Shown here piece by piece: positions 49,640-58,484 of a DNA stretch of 64,000 bases. The first letter of the stretch is position 1. Each line of letters starts with the position of its first letter. The stretch is taken from the NCBI RefSeq assembly GCF_000214135.1, contig NZ_AFIE01000006.1:57796-121795 (forward strand), read 5' to 3'. The position numbers and the translations under genes were made by a program. The notes below the pieces were generated by a model. It made no database searches and was not told the DNA's origin. It was given only the letters and a program-made list of their open reading frames with translations. The DNA comes from Acinetobacter sp. P8-3-8 (GTDB taxonomy: Bacteria > Pseudomonadota > Gammaproteobacteria > Pseudomonadales > Moraxellaceae).

Positions 49640-51937
49640 TCATTCACAAATCAGCTCAATCACTTTGGATGCCATTTCATCCAAACGATCTTGAGGAATA
49701 TCGAGTTGTGCATTGCAGGTACGTTCGCCAGAGGTTTTTACAAATAAGCGGTATTTGCTTGGTTTTAAACCATATAAATACACCTTGCCATCTGCATCGA
49801 CTGGAGAGAATTCTTGTCGATTGTCATCAATATAGACTTCTGAAGCTCTTGATAATGTTTTGTGATCAGGGGTCAGTAATTTCACAACCATGAGTTTGGT
49901 TTTGTAAATCGGGAAATTCACCACATAACCACGCTGATTTAACGCAACAAGTTTTTTATCCGCAAATTCAATTTTATCTTCTATCGGTAATTGATCTTGG
50001 TCAAAAGAAAGGTCATAGGCAATATAAGGCACGATATTATGAACAAATAAGGAGCCATCTTTGCGAGTTCTACCAATCGGTGATAATGAACGGAATACAT
50101 CGACATCGGCATAATCGCCAACTTTGACTAAAGCGAAGGCATTATCCACATATTTGGTCATTGCAGTGTGACCACCAAGCAATGTTAATGCACCTCGATA
50201 AGTGACTTGGGTATCATGGAAATTATCTGCACTACGATCATAACTAACACCTAAATCCCCATAAGTAGATTTAAACATCGCATAACCGTTATACGAAACA
50301 TCCCCATCTCTTTGATTCACACCTAATGAATAATCAATACCATTTTGAACTGGGGAGTTTCTTACCCAACGCAATCGGCTTTCATTATCCGTAGAGTGAT
50401 CCACATATACACTTCGGTTATTATCAAAATAATAGCTAAAGGAAAAAAACGCGCCCTCATTTCCATCATTTTGAAACTCTTTAAAATAACTGGCTGAAAA
50501 AGATATTTTCTTACCCACCATTCGAGTGAAGCCGAGGTTTAATATTTTGGTATCTGGAATGTTAAACTGTGGGTTTTCATGGTAACGTCTTTCGACATAA
50601 TTGACGTTGACGTTGTTCAAATACGGCACATTATAAAAACTGAGATAAGCTAAATTATCAAATTTAGTGGTTTCAATAAAATCGTTATAACCCAATGACT
50701 TGTACTCTGGATTTGAATATTTACTACTCACACCCATAGAAAGATTACCCACATTTCGTGTCAGTGAAGCACCAATCGAATAACCCTCATCCAATGATGT
50801 TCGACTACCACTAACACTCAAATCTAATAAAGCAAAGCGACTAATCCCTTGTGTCCAAAGTAACCCAAAATTCTGTAAATCTTTGCTATAAGATGCATTA
50901 AAACCTAAAGTCGTTTGCTCACTGAGCCCTCGTCTAAAATATGCACTTGAAAAAAATTCTCGATAGTCATCATCCGCATATTCATAGTTATAACGAATTT
51001 TCCCTAATGAAAAACTATACTCATTTAAATCAGGTTTTAATAAACGACTATTGATATACACTGGGAATTTTTGAACCGTTCGATTTCCCAACACATCTTC
51101 TACAACAATCTGTGCCTCACCTGCTTGTTGAATATTGGCACCTGACTGTAATGCATAATGTCCAGGAGTAACATTTTGTTGATAAATATTGACCCCATTA
51201 ATATAGAGATCGACCGTTGAAGGTAATAAAGCACTTCCTTTTAGTGTCGGCATATTCCAATAAATAAAATCAGGATGCTCAGTAAAATTAGTACCGTATG
51301 TCACCCCACCAAAACGAAAAGAATTCATTAATGGATTCAAAACACTGGTGGTATCCCCCACTGTTAAACGGGTATAGCGCTCTGGAAAATCAATATCAAT
51401 TACGGTATTCAAACGCACAACTTTTTGATCAACGGCCGAATCGCGATAGATCATGGCATTCTTAAACAACCAATAATCTTTAAAAACACCTAATTCAGCC
51501 AAAGTACTAAAATTATGCTGATCATTGTCTTGACCATAGAACAAATCATAATTTAGAAAAGCGCCGAAATGTGCAGGAGTAGGAATGGAGCGATCTTGTG
51601 CAAAATCACTCCCTACAAAATAATCAGCGGGGAGGTCAATTTTGATTGATTGCAATGCCAAATCAACTTCAGCATTCACCTTTCCATCCGTCACTAAACA
51701 ATATTGCGCTTGTGTCGGATTTCTTTGGAGTTTAGTCACCAAAATTTGTAGCTTCTCTAAAACCGCGCATTCCACATATTTCGATTGATTTTCTTCGAGT
51801 AATAACGTTTCCGCATTTCGATCAATCCCATTTAACCAAATATTACTGATCGAGATATTTTGAGGCACATCTGTGTTTGCCTGCGTTGCCATTCCACACA
51901 ACACACATTGGATAAAAAGCAGAGTTCGTGCATACAT
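49640..51937 (-). CDS. Outer membrane usher (archaic CsuD-type)
   Basis: Assembles the pilus in the outer membrane. Signal peptide to about residue 20, then the N-terminal periplasmic domain, a long beta-barrel region (PEDFPERYTRLTVGDT-like pattern with DIDFPERYTRLTVGDTTSV, and the usher plug region YINGVNIYQQNVTPGHYAL), and C-terminal beta-sandwich domains (VYLYGLKPSKYRLFVKTSG). 765 residues. AGGGGG lies five bases before the ATG. Follows the chaperone gene by nine bases. Confidence 0.92.
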   Translation of the reverse strand: MYARTLLFIQCVLCGMATQANTDVPQNISISNIWLNGIDRNAETLLLEENQSKYVECAVLEKLQILVTKLQRNPTQAQYCLVTDGKVNAEVDLALQSIKIDLPADYFVGSDFAQDRSIPTPAHFGAFLNYDLFYGQDNDQHNFSTLAELGVFKDYWLFKNAMIYRDSAVDQKVVRLNTVIDIDFPERYTRLTVGDTTSVLNPLMNSFRFGGVTYGTNFTEHPDFIYWNMPTLKGSALLPSTVDLYINGVNIYQQNVTPGHYALQSGANIQQAGEAQIVVEDVLGNRTVQKFPVYINSRLLKPDLNEYSFSLGKIRYNYEYADDDYREFFSSAYFRRGLSEQTTLGFNASYSKDLQNFGLLWTQGISRFALLDLSVSGSRTSLDEGYSIGASLTRNVGNLSMGVSSKYSNPEYKSLGYNDFIETTKFDNLAYLSFYNVPYLNNVNVNYVERRYHENPQFNIPDTKILNLGFTRMVGKKISFSASYFKEFQNDGNEGAFFSFSYYFDNNRSVYVDHSTDNESRLRWVRNSPVQNGIDYSLGVNQRDGDVSYNGYAMFKSTYGDLGVSYDRSADNFHDTQVTYRGALTLLGGHTAMTKYVDNAFALVKVGDYADVDVFRSLSPIGRTRKDGSLFVHNIVPYIAYDLSFDQDQLPIEDKIEFADKKLVALNQRGYVVNFPIYKTKLMVVKLLTPDHKTLSRASEVYIDDNRQEFSPVDADGKVYLYGLKPSKYRLFVKTSGERTCNAQLDIPQDRLDEMASKVIELICE

Positions 51938-51946
51938 AGCATCCCC

Positions 51947-52657
51947 CTACAACTTCATTTCTAAAGGTTTTTCATCTTTATCTGTGTCAATTTTTAGAGT
52001 GTATTGCGTTGAATTACTTAACTTCACATTACCAAAATTAAAAGTATATTGCTGTCCATGAAGCAAATATTTCATTTCATTACTGATAGCAACTTCCTTT
52101 TGATTTGCATCAATAATCCTAATTTTGAAAATCTGTAGATGAGAGCTTGAATCATTTTTAACATTCATCACCAAGTTATCTTGGTTATATGCGGTTTTGA
52201 TATCCAGTTTGTCTTTATCTTGATTTCCCAAGAATAAAGGTACTGAAATATTAAACAAAAAACTCACCGAAGTTTCTTTGGCGACAGCAGGTACTTCACT
52301 AAAAATAATACGCCAAGTTTTCTCTTGCGGGCCTACGATTGCAGCTAAGGGTTGAGTAAAACCAACACGCACAATCTGCTTACTCTCTGGCTGAATAACA
52401 AAGTTTTTTGGGTTGATTAAAATCGTTGGATCTGGCTCAAACACATCTTCACTTTTGTCATTCTGTGTCCATTTTACTGCAGACATTTCAAATATTTTTG
52501 CTTCTTTAAGACCGCTGGATTCCAGTGTGATTGTCGCACTGCGCTGTCTGGTCTTTTCTGAGATATAGAGTTGGATCGGACTAATTTTTAAACCCGCATA
52601 GATATTTGGGCTTAACAAGACTGTTCCAAGCACTAGCACATTGAATAATTTATTCAT
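51947..52657 (-). CDS. Periplasmic pilus chaperone (CsuC/PapD-like)
   Basis: Immunoglobulin-like chaperone with a signal peptide (FNVLVLGTVLLSPNIYA). Domain 1 carries ISPIQLYISEKTRQRSATITLE, PKNFVIQPESKQIVRVGF (the Arg/Lys cleft strand) and WRIIFSEVP. Domain 2 is shorter. Archaic-pilus type by its order between pilin and usher genes and by length (236). It stabilises pilin subunits by donor-strand complementation. Confidence 0.9.
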   Translation of the reverse strand: MNKLFNVLVLGTVLLSPNIYAGLKISPIQLYISEKTRQRSATITLESSGLKEAKIFEMSAVKWTQNDKSEDVFEPDPTILINPKNFVIQPESKQIVRVGFTQPLAAIVGPQEKTWRIIFSEVPAVAKETSVSFLFNISVPLFLGNQDKDKLDIKTAYNQDNLVMNVKNDSSSHLQIFKIRIIDANQKEVAISNEMKYLLHGQQYTFNFGNVKLSNSTQYTLKIDTDKDEKPLEMKL

Positions 52658-52691
52658 AACCTAACCCCTAATTTTTTTTATTTTTCAAATG

Positions 52692-52722
52692 AGTAGACTC
52701 CACCGTAAAGATAGAGTCTACT
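52692..52722 (-). promoter_or_regulatory. Intra-operon hairpin between pilin and chaperone genes
   Basis: Nine-base perfect arms AGTAGACTC / GAGTCTACT with a 13-base loop. Only a poor T-run follows on the minus strand, so it is more likely an mRNA-stability or partial-termination element that keeps pilin mRNA abundant relative to chaperone and usher. Inferred. Confidence 0.5.
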
Positions 52723-52752
52723 TTTCACATAGATTTACTTATGCAACACGAG

Positions 52753-53259
52753 TTAGAAATAGACTTTGATATTGTATTGGTCTGTATACACACCCGCTGG
52801 TTTGCTGATTCCAACAGCAGCACTAGTTACATTCACGTTATAAGTATTCCAACCGCCTAGTGCCACAGCGATATTAGTTTGAGCAGTACCTAAAGGAATA
52901 TTTGTTGCACTGCCTGCTAATTTTGTGGTTACGTTAATTGGAATTTCATTTGTACCCATTTTCACTTTTGAACCATTGGTTGTAGTCACCAATAAGTTAT
53001 AAGGAGCATTGGCACCGACTTTGAACTGTCCGTTACCGGAACCGCCATCTGTTAGTGTAATTTTGTTTGTTAAGACATCCAAGTCACAATGTTTTTGGAC
53101 TGTTAATTCAATTGGAATACTTCCTGTACAAAGTTCACCACAACCTGCAGGTGGACGAACTCCGCGATCTGCACTACCAGCGTCATCTTCTGCGTAGATT
53201 GCAGTTGAAGCAGCACCCAACACCAATGTAGCAAGCAAAGATTTTGTAAACACGTTCAT
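52753..53259 (-). CDS. Major pilin subunit, archaic chaperone-usher (Csu-like)
   Basis: 168-residue subunit with a signal peptide (TKSLLATLVLGAASTAIYA), then a Gly/Pro-rich segment with a close cysteine pair (PPAGCGELCTGSIP), the SCPU-like beta domain starting ELTVQKHCDLDVLTNKITL, and the closing GISKPAGVYTDQYNIKVYF strand expected in donor-strand exchange. First gene of the operon. GGGG lies eight bases before the ATG. The short cysteine pair ahead of the fold is unlike the classical CsuA/B pilin and is noted separately. Confidence 0.75.
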   Translation of the reverse strand: MNVFTKSLLATLVLGAASTAIYAEDDAGSADRGVRPPAGCGELCTGSIPIELTVQKHCDLDVLTNKITLTDGGSGNGQFKVGANAPYNLLVTTTNGSKVKMGTNEIPINVTTKLAGSATNIPLGTAQTNIAVALGGWNTYNVNVTSAAVGISKPAGVYTDQYNIKVYF

Positions 53260-53931
53260 AATGTTATCCCCAACTTGTTGAATTAATCCTTTCCGATTAA
53301 AGGATGATTAATTTATAAAACGAAGAGACAACAATGAGAATCACTAAAAATAAGTAGATTAAAATTTAATTAAAATATTTTTTTAAATCAAAAATTACAC
53401 AAAATTTAAATTTATTAAAAATTAAATAATATCAATTAATTAAAATAAATATTTTAACATCTGTATTAAAAAAATAAATAAATAAATTATTTTTAATAAT
53501 AAATTTCAAACTACTTAAAATTAAGTATTGTTTATTATTTTAAATAATAGTCTACAAAGTTAAAATAATAAATTATCAAAATATTAATAAAAAAATGATT
53601 AAAAAATTAAAATAACGTAAAATAAGTCACAATTTTAGATCCTTCATTTATACCTCGCTTTTTTCAACATTTACTTCTTATCAAAAAACAAAAATTCTCA
53701 AAACTCAAAAATAGTCATGATTGACTCATGGCAAAATTTAAAAACAATGCTTCTAACAAATAACCACTTCCAAAACAGATTATCGGAATCTAGTTAAAGC
53801 ATGATTCAATTTACAATATAATCAAAATATTCCAACTTTAGTTGGATTTATAACAACCCCGCTAAATCAACAATAACTGGAATCTTAGTATTTTATTTTC
53901 ATATTAATAACGTGAGTAAAGGAACATGATT
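53260..53931. other. AT-rich intergenic region upstream of pilus and lipase genes
   Basis: About 670 bp between divergent genes. From about 53330 to 53640 it is almost pure A and T, with many A-tracts, a typical target for H-NS-like silencing. An ATCCTTT / AAAGGAT hairpin (53286-53305) lies in the pilin leader. It contains one copy of a 32-base repeat (53512-53543). No gene was found. Confidence 0.6.
53512..53543. repeat. 32-bp repeat, copy 1
   Basis: Begins with the near-palindrome TACTTAAAATTAAGTA and runs to TATTTTAA. One mismatch from the copy at 55701-55732. The two copies flank the lipase-foldase pair in the same orientation. Confidence 0.7.
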
Positions 53932-54855
53932 ATGGTTCAACGAACACGGAAATTTAAATTATTATTCATACAACTTATCACTTTTATTTTATTTGGTTTT
54001 AGTTCTTTTTCCTTCGCAGGGACGTATGCTCAAACCAAATACCCTATCGTATTACTACATGGCTTTTTAGGATCAGAACATCTACTCGGTTCAGATTATT
54101 TTTATGGTATTCCCGATGCACTTCGTCATGAAGGCGCTATTGTTTACGCACCTACCCGTTCAGCAGTCAACTCTACCGAAGTCCGTGGAGAACAGACTAT
54201 TGCATATCTTGAAAATTTACGTCAGCAATACGGTTATACCAAATTCAATTTGATTGGCCATAGCCACGGCGGTATCGATGCACGTTATGTCATGGCAAAA
54301 CATCCTGACTGGGTTGCCTCTGTCACTACAATAGGTGCGCCGAATGATGGTTCTTTCCCTTCGGATTACGCCTTAGCGAATCCTTGGACAAATATCCTTG
54401 ATTGGATGTATGAATTGGTTGGCGGAGTAAGCAATGCCTTAGATGGACATCATTTACCGCAAGATAAACAAGCTTATCTCAATTCAACCAGTACGGTAGG
54501 TATCCGAGCATTTAATCAAATTTATCCTAAAGGTGTAGTGAGTAACTGTGGATCACAGACAAGCCCGTATAACGATGGTCATTATCTTTATTCTATGGGA
54601 GGAACAGCTGTGCTGACCAATGGTTTCGATGTCACAGATGCTTGGATGTTCGCTCAATCCTTACTCTCAACCCAACCCAATGATGGCTGGATCAATCGCT
54701 GCTCCAACCATTTTGGCTTTGTGCTTCAAGACAATATCCCATGGAATCATTTGGATGAAGTCAATCAAACCAATGGCTTAGTGGGTCTTTCCGCACCAAA
54801 TCCTATCATCGTATATAAAGCTCATGCCAATCGACTGAAAGGTGCAGGTTTATAA
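53932..54855 (+). CDS. Secreted triacylglycerol lipase (family I, foldase dependent)
   Basis: Exported lipase of the Pseudomonas LipA type. Signal peptide (LLFIQLITFILFGFSSFSFA), oxyanion loop YPIVLLHGFLGS, nucleophile elbow IGHSHGGIDARYV, and the GAPNDGS block. The Asp lies in NDGWINRCSNHFG, and the His in IPWNHLDEVNQ. Two cysteines (SNCGSQ and NRCSNH) match the conserved disulfide. Such lipases normally need a steric foldase to fold in the periplasm before type II secretion. The ATG at 53932 is eight bases from AAAGGA; 53926 is too close. A terminator lies between it and the foldase gene. Confidence 0.95.
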   Translation: MVQRTRKFKLLFIQLITFILFGFSSFSFAGTYAQTKYPIVLLHGFLGSEHLLGSDYFYGIPDALRHEGAIVYAPTRSAVNSTEVRGEQTIAYLENLRQQYGYTKFNLIGHSHGGIDARYVMAKHPDWVASVTTIGAPNDGSFPSDYALANPWTNILDWMYELVGGVSNALDGHHLPQDKQAYLNSTSTVGIRAFNQIYPKGVVSNCGSQTSPYNDGHYLYSMGGTAVLTNGFDVTDAWMFAQSLLSTQPNDGWINRCSNHFGFVLQDNIPWNHLDEVNQTNGLVGLSAPNPIIVYKAHANRLKGAGL

Positions 54856-54884
54856 GCGCATTATTCTTATTGTTAAAACACGCT

Positions 54885-54912
54885 AAAAGAAAAGGGAATC
54901 CCCTTTTCTTTT
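54885..54912 (+). terminator. Terminator after lipase gene
   Basis: Arms AAAAGAAAAGGG (54885-54896) and CCCTTTTCTTTT (54901-54912) with loop AATC. The downstream arm ends in TTTT. Suggests that the foldase gene is read by partial read-through or from its own promoter. Confidence 0.8.
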
Positions 54913-54970
54913 ACATAATCATTCAATTTTTTTATTCAAAATATCATTACAACAACATGAAAGATATCAC

Positions 54971-55618
54971 ATGAAAAATGCATATTTAATTACTGGTTTT
55001 ATCCTTATCGTAAGCATATTACTGTGCATATTATTGTATAGCTATTTGACCCATTCAGCACCGAAAAACCAAAATCATTCAGACACGAGCACGTCAAAAA
55101 AAATAGCAATAGATCCTCTTAGCGCTCCGACGGCAACCTCAATCACTAAACAACAACCTTCCCCCGCTCCTCAAACGACCACTGATTTTTCTGCCTTTCT
55201 TCCACAAGCACAAGTAGCTCTTGAACAAAATCCCTTATTGAATGGCACCGAAATATTAGCGAATTGGCATTTTACGAATGATAAAAAAATCATTATCGAC
55301 ACCAATATTAAAGATAGTTTTGATTATTTACTTGTTGTTTATCCACAGGTTGGGCAAACCGGTGTTATGGCTCTCGCACAACATATTCTTCAAGAAAAAC
55401 AAAGTGGTCTCAACATTGAATCACACACAAAACAAATCAATGAAGCCTCTATTTTAGATGCTCTAACACGTTATATTCATTATCAAGCACAAGCTGAACA
55501 GCTTTCAAAACAAATAAATCTGGAAAATATGCAAGATTCGGAACGCTTAAAATTGGTTAAAAAAATCCGCATACAATATCTAGGGCAAGATTTAACACAT
55601 GCTTTTTATGAACAATAA
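54971..55618 (+). CDS. Short lipase foldase-like (Lif) protein
   Basis: 215 residues. An N-terminal membrane anchor (residues about 5-27), a low-complexity Thr/Pro/Ser linker, then a domain with KDSFDYLLVVYPQVGQTG near residue 108, which resembles the Rx1x2FDY(F/C)LSA foldase signature with the leading Arg replaced by Lys, followed by helical stretches (LTRYIHYQAQAEQLSKQI). Classical Lif foldases are about 300-350 residues with two mini-domains; here the second is missing or reduced. Position next to the lipase supports a folding role. The ribosome binding site is weak. Confidence 0.7.
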   Translation: MKNAYLITGFILIVSILLCILLYSYLTHSAPKNQNHSDTSTSKKIAIDPLSAPTATSITKQQPSPAPQTTTDFSAFLPQAQVALEQNPLLNGTEILANWHFTNDKKIIIDTNIKDSFDYLLVVYPQVGQTGVMALAQHILQEKQSGLNIESHTKQINEASILDALTRYIHYQAQAEQLSKQINLENMQDSERLKLVKKIRIQYLGQDLTHAFYEQ

Positions 55619-55700
55619 TAAATTCATGGCGAACATAGCAACAAGATTGAGGCAACCTATTTCAGGACTAAATACTTACTCCCAAAAATAAACTCAAAAA

Positions 55701-55732
55701 TACTTAAAATTAAGTATTGTTCATTATTTTAA
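55701..55732. repeat. 32-bp repeat, copy 2
   Basis: Matches 53512-53543 except one base (C for T after TATTGTT). Lies 80 bases after the foldase gene, so the pair of repeats brackets the lipase module. Confidence 0.7.
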
Positions 55733-55813
55733 GCCATGATTCTCATCTTAGATTCTCAGATGAAGTGCAACAAAGCTGAATTTAGAAATTAAATTCAGCT
55801 TGGCTTATCAATA

Positions 55814-56641
55814 TTATTCGTCATTTACTATACGATTCAACAATCCATTTTTCACTTGATAAATCTGTCCATTTCCAAAATCAATTTGTTGTTTTTCACC
55901 CTGTAATTTTGGAAAACCGACAATTTTTTCTAGTTGCGTAGAACGTTGAAATTGTTGTGTTTTTGGATTATACATCCAATAAATATAACGTTTTTCATCC
56001 ACTTTCCGACCTTGCGCCACATCAGATAAAATTACATCATAATAGCCATCAAAGTTTATATCCATATAACCAATGCTATTCGGAAAGGCATCAAATCCAG
56101 TTAAGCGTTGCACAACCATATTATTATTTTTATTCAATACATCTACACGCTTTAAAGTTTTTCCATACGGGCTATTCGGATCATTCTGTCCATAAAACTT
56201 GAAAGTAAATACAGGTTTATTACTTACTTTAAAAGCAGGTTCAAACAGTATTGATTGACCAACAGTCTTTGATTTTTTTAACAACGATGCATTAAACAAA
56301 CCTGTATTTGCATTTAACATCCCTGTCAGCTGATCGTTGCTATTTTTGCCATCAGCATTCGTATTCATTGATTTTAAATCTAACCGATCACCTTTTTGCG
56401 TACCTTTAAAATCAGTCGTTGTATTATTCATCAAATCGGTCAATGTCGCATGTGGATTGGCGATACCTGCATACAAACTCATAAAGTATCGACCTTCACT
56501 TGATTTAAGCATTCGTTGCATAGATACACGTACGCCATTAAACGGCTTGAATTCCGTATTGATCGCTGTTGGTGTTGTTTCTGCAAAACTGGAGCATGAA
56601 ATTGATAATACAGTCATTGCGATGAAGAATTGAGTTTTCAT
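55814..56641 (-). CDS. Secreted protein of unknown function with FG-GAP-like motif
   Basis: Starts with a signal peptide (MKTQFFIAMTVLSISCSSFA). The mature part is beta-rich. A motif GYMDINFDGYYDVILSDV resembles the calcium-binding loop DxNxDGxxD of FG-GAP and XAC2610-like proteins. About 275 residues, probably periplasmic or outer surface. No close family recognised and no partner gene nearby; it is separated from ilvC by two terminators. An alternative ATG at 56656 adds five residues. Confidence 0.65.
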   Translation of the reverse strand: MKTQFFIAMTVLSISCSSFAETTPTAINTEFKPFNGVRVSMQRMLKSSEGRYFMSLYAGIANPHATLTDLMNNTTTDFKGTQKGDRLDLKSMNTNADGKNSNDQLTGMLNANTGLFNASLLKKSKTVGQSILFEPAFKVSNKPVFTFKFYGQNDPNSPYGKTLKRVDVLNKNNNMVVQRLTGFDAFPNSIGYMDINFDGYYDVILSDVAQGRKVDEKRYIYWMYNPKTQQFQRSTQLEKIVGFPKLQGEKQQIDFGNGQIYQVKNGLLNRIVNDE

Positions 56642-56686
56642 GGTTGAATACGACATTCAAATGATCAAGAATGCGTAATTTATCAC

Positions 56687-56717
56687 AAAAAAGCCCACTC
56701 AAAAGAGTGGGCTTTTA
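56687..56717 (-). terminator. Terminator following the ilvC tail remnant
   Basis: Arms AAAAGCCCACTC / GAGTGGGCTTTT with an AAAA loop. The minus strand continues as a T-run. It would have terminated the ancestral ilvC whose tail remains at 56733-56780. Confidence 0.85.
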
Positions 56718-56732
56718 CAAGAAAACTAAAAA

Positions 56733-56780
56733 TTAGTTTTTCTCTTTATCAACGATTTTATTTGCTTGAATCCAAGGTAT
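56733..56780 (-). pseudogene. Remnant: second copy of the last 16 codons of ilvC
   Basis: On the minus strand it reads (Ile/Met)-Pro-Trp-Ile-Gln-Ala-Asn-Lys-Ile-Val-Asp-Lys-Glu-Lys-Asn-stop, identical to the ilvC C-terminus except the first codon (ATA for ATG). Seven of 48 bases differ from the intact copy at 56827-56874; all seven are third-codon positions and six are silent. It has no upstream coding sequence and is preceded (in the sense direction) by the terminator of the intact gene. Confidence 0.85.
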
Positions 56781-56811
56781 AAAAAATGGAAAGCACTGCT
56801 TTCCATTTTTT
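56781..56811 (-). terminator. Terminator of ilvC
   Basis: Fourteen-base perfect arms AAAAAATGGAAAGC / GCTTTCCATTTTTT with loop ACT, 16 bases after the ilvC stop on the minus strand. Confidence 0.92.
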
Positions 56812-56826
56812 GCAAGGCACGTAACC

Positions 56827-57906
<1,080 letters not shown>

Positions 57907-57918
57907 CTAGTCTAAGTC

Positions 57919-57953
57919 CCTCTCCTATGCTCAGGAGAGGTTATACATGAGGG
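57919..57953. repeat. Short palindromic repeat between ilvH and ilvC
   Basis: Arms CCTCTCCT / AGGAGAGG with loop ATGCTC, followed by a second GAGGGA. Same style as the elements at 19149-19270 and 63956-63990. May modulate read-through from ilvIH to ilvC. Confidence 0.5.
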
Positions 57954-57992
57954 AATGAAAAATCAAATGATTAATAACCAGTAAAGATAAAA

Positions 57993-58484
57993 CTAGAGTG
58001 AAAGTACTTTTTCACCACGTGCAATACCTGACACACCTGAACGCACAACTTCTAAAATTGTGTTTTCAGCAAGCGCATCGATAAAGCCATCAATCTTTTC
58101 TGTTGTACCTGCAATTTGAATGGTATAGGTCGTCGGTGTTACATCGACAATTTGAGCACGGAAAATATCAGCAGTACGCTTAATTTCAGCACGTGCTGAA
58201 CCTAATGCTTTGACTTTAATCAGCATCAGTTCACGCTCAATGTGCGCACCTTCAGACAAATCAACTACTTTCACAACTTCAACTAATTTATTGAGTTGCT
58301 TAGTAATTTGCTCAATTTTATGCTCATTACCATAAGTCGTTAATGTCAAACGTGACAATGTTGGATCTTCAGTCGGTGCAACATTCAGAGTTTCAATATT
58401 GTAGTTACGCTGACTAAACAAACCCACTAGACGAGAAAGCGCACCAGCTTCGTTTTCAACGAGTACAGAAATAATATGTCTCAT
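57993..58484 (-). CDS. ilvH: Acetolactate synthase small (regulatory) subunit
   Basis: Regulatory subunit giving valine feedback inhibition. N-terminal ACT domain ([29 protein letters not shown]) and a C-terminal ACT-like domain ([20 protein letters not shown]). 163 residues. Overlaps ilvI by four bases, so the two are translationally coupled. Confidence 0.96.
   Translation of the reverse strand: MRHIISVLVENEAGALSRLVGLFSQRNYNIETLNVAPTEDPTLSRLTLTTYGNEHKIEQITKQLNKLVEVVKVVDLSEGAHIERELMLIKVKALGSARAEIKRTADIFRAQIVDVTPTTYTIQIAGTTEKIDGFIDALAENTILEVVRSGVSGIARGEKVLSL

Noticed and set aside
53260-53931. CRISPR-like short repeats in the AT-rich gap
   Set aside because: No regularly spaced repeats; only A/T simple sequence and one copy of the 32-base repeat.
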